Source: an uncultured Collinsella sp.
GTDB taxonomy: Bacteria > Actinomycetota > Coriobacteriia > Coriobacteriales > Coriobacteriaceae
Length of the DNA: 5,663 bases
Reading direction: 5' to 3'
Assembly (NCBI GenBank): GCA_900555355.1
Contig: USKV01000109.1
Span: 1 to 5,663 of the forward strand
This document shows, one piece after another, positions 5,553-5,663 of the stretch. The notes beneath the pieces were generated by a model. The model saw only the letters and a list, made by a program, of their open reading frames with translations, did no database searches and was not told the DNA's origin. Position 1 is the stretch's first letter, and the number at the start of each line of letters is the position of its first letter. The position numbers and the translations under genes are program-made.

Positions 5553-5663
5553 CCTGTCCGGGGCGGTCGGGGTGTTCCCTCAAAATCGTCCTCGCGCATG
5601 AAGGCCCCTTGCCCTGCTCCTACGGAGCGACGGACAAGGGGCCTTCGCGCTGCGGAATGATTT
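5553..5663. repeat. Nested long-hairpin element E3, downstream of thrB (cut by window edge)
   Basis: Begins 15 nt after the thrB stop with CCTGTCC (5553-5559), then 27 variable nt (5560-5586), then CGTCCTCG (5587-5594). An inner 12-bp stem pairs 5600-5611 with 5635-5646, and the tip is GCTCC-TAC-GGAGC (5616-5628). On the far side, CTGCGGAAT (5650-5658) is the complement of the ATTCCGCAG motif of E1. AAATC (5583-5587) pairs with GATTT (5659-5663), so the outer arm has just begun to close when the window ends. The order and spacing match the minus-strand reading of E1, so the two are homologous copies in the same orientation relative to the gene they follow. It may serve as a transcript 3' end, but the sequence after it is not visible. 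Confidence 0.85.

Overview
The window is a roughly 60% GC chromosomal segment carrying four complete housekeeping genes of aspartate-family amino-acid biosynthesis. On the minus strand lie lysC (aspartokinase) and, downstream of it, asd (aspartate-semialdehyde dehydrogenase). Diverging from lysC on the plus strand lie thrC (threonine synthase) and thrB (homoserine kinase). High GC, GC-rich third codon positions, strong AGGAGG-type ribosome binding sites and protein wording suggest a high-GC Gram-positive organism. A Coriobacteriia (Collinsella-like) gut actinobacterium is my best guess, but this is an inference without any database comparison.

Layout. Positions 1-99 hold no gene I can support. 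Positions 100-229 form a very long nested hairpin (element E1) just past the asd stop. asd (242-1267) and lysC (1442-2830) are co-oriented. The 174 bp between them holds a GC-rich terminator-like hairpin, an 11-bp tandem duplication and an A/T-stem hairpin. Positions 2831-2933 are the compact divergent control region between lysC and thrC (2934-4451). thrC ends in a clear intrinsic terminator. It is followed by a second nested hairpin (E2, 4531-4642) that abuts the ribosome binding site of thrB (4656-5537). After thrB a third nested hairpin (E3) begins and runs off the right edge.

Pathway. LysC phosphorylates aspartate and Asd reduces aspartyl phosphate to aspartate semialdehyde. A homoserine dehydrogenase (hom), absent from this window, must supply homoserine. 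ThrB phosphorylates homoserine and ThrC converts the product to threonine. LysC and Asd also feed lysine/diaminopimelate and methionine. Two C-terminal ACT domains in LysC are the obvious feedback-control point.

The unusual part is the intergenic DNA. E1 and E3 are collinear copies of one palindromic element. Each has a conserved CCTGTCC, then exactly 27 nt of variable sequence, then a conserved CGTCCTCG, a variable inner stem, and a conserved CCTTG/GCTCC/GGAGC/CAAGG tip. The variable stretch is nonetheless perfectly self-complementary to the far arm: 28 bp in E1, and as far as the window allows in E3. Both copies follow a gene 3' end in the same orientation. E2 has the same architecture and shares the TCCGCA/AGGAC internal-loop signature. 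I do not recognise this family; it is the best candidate here for an undescribed element.
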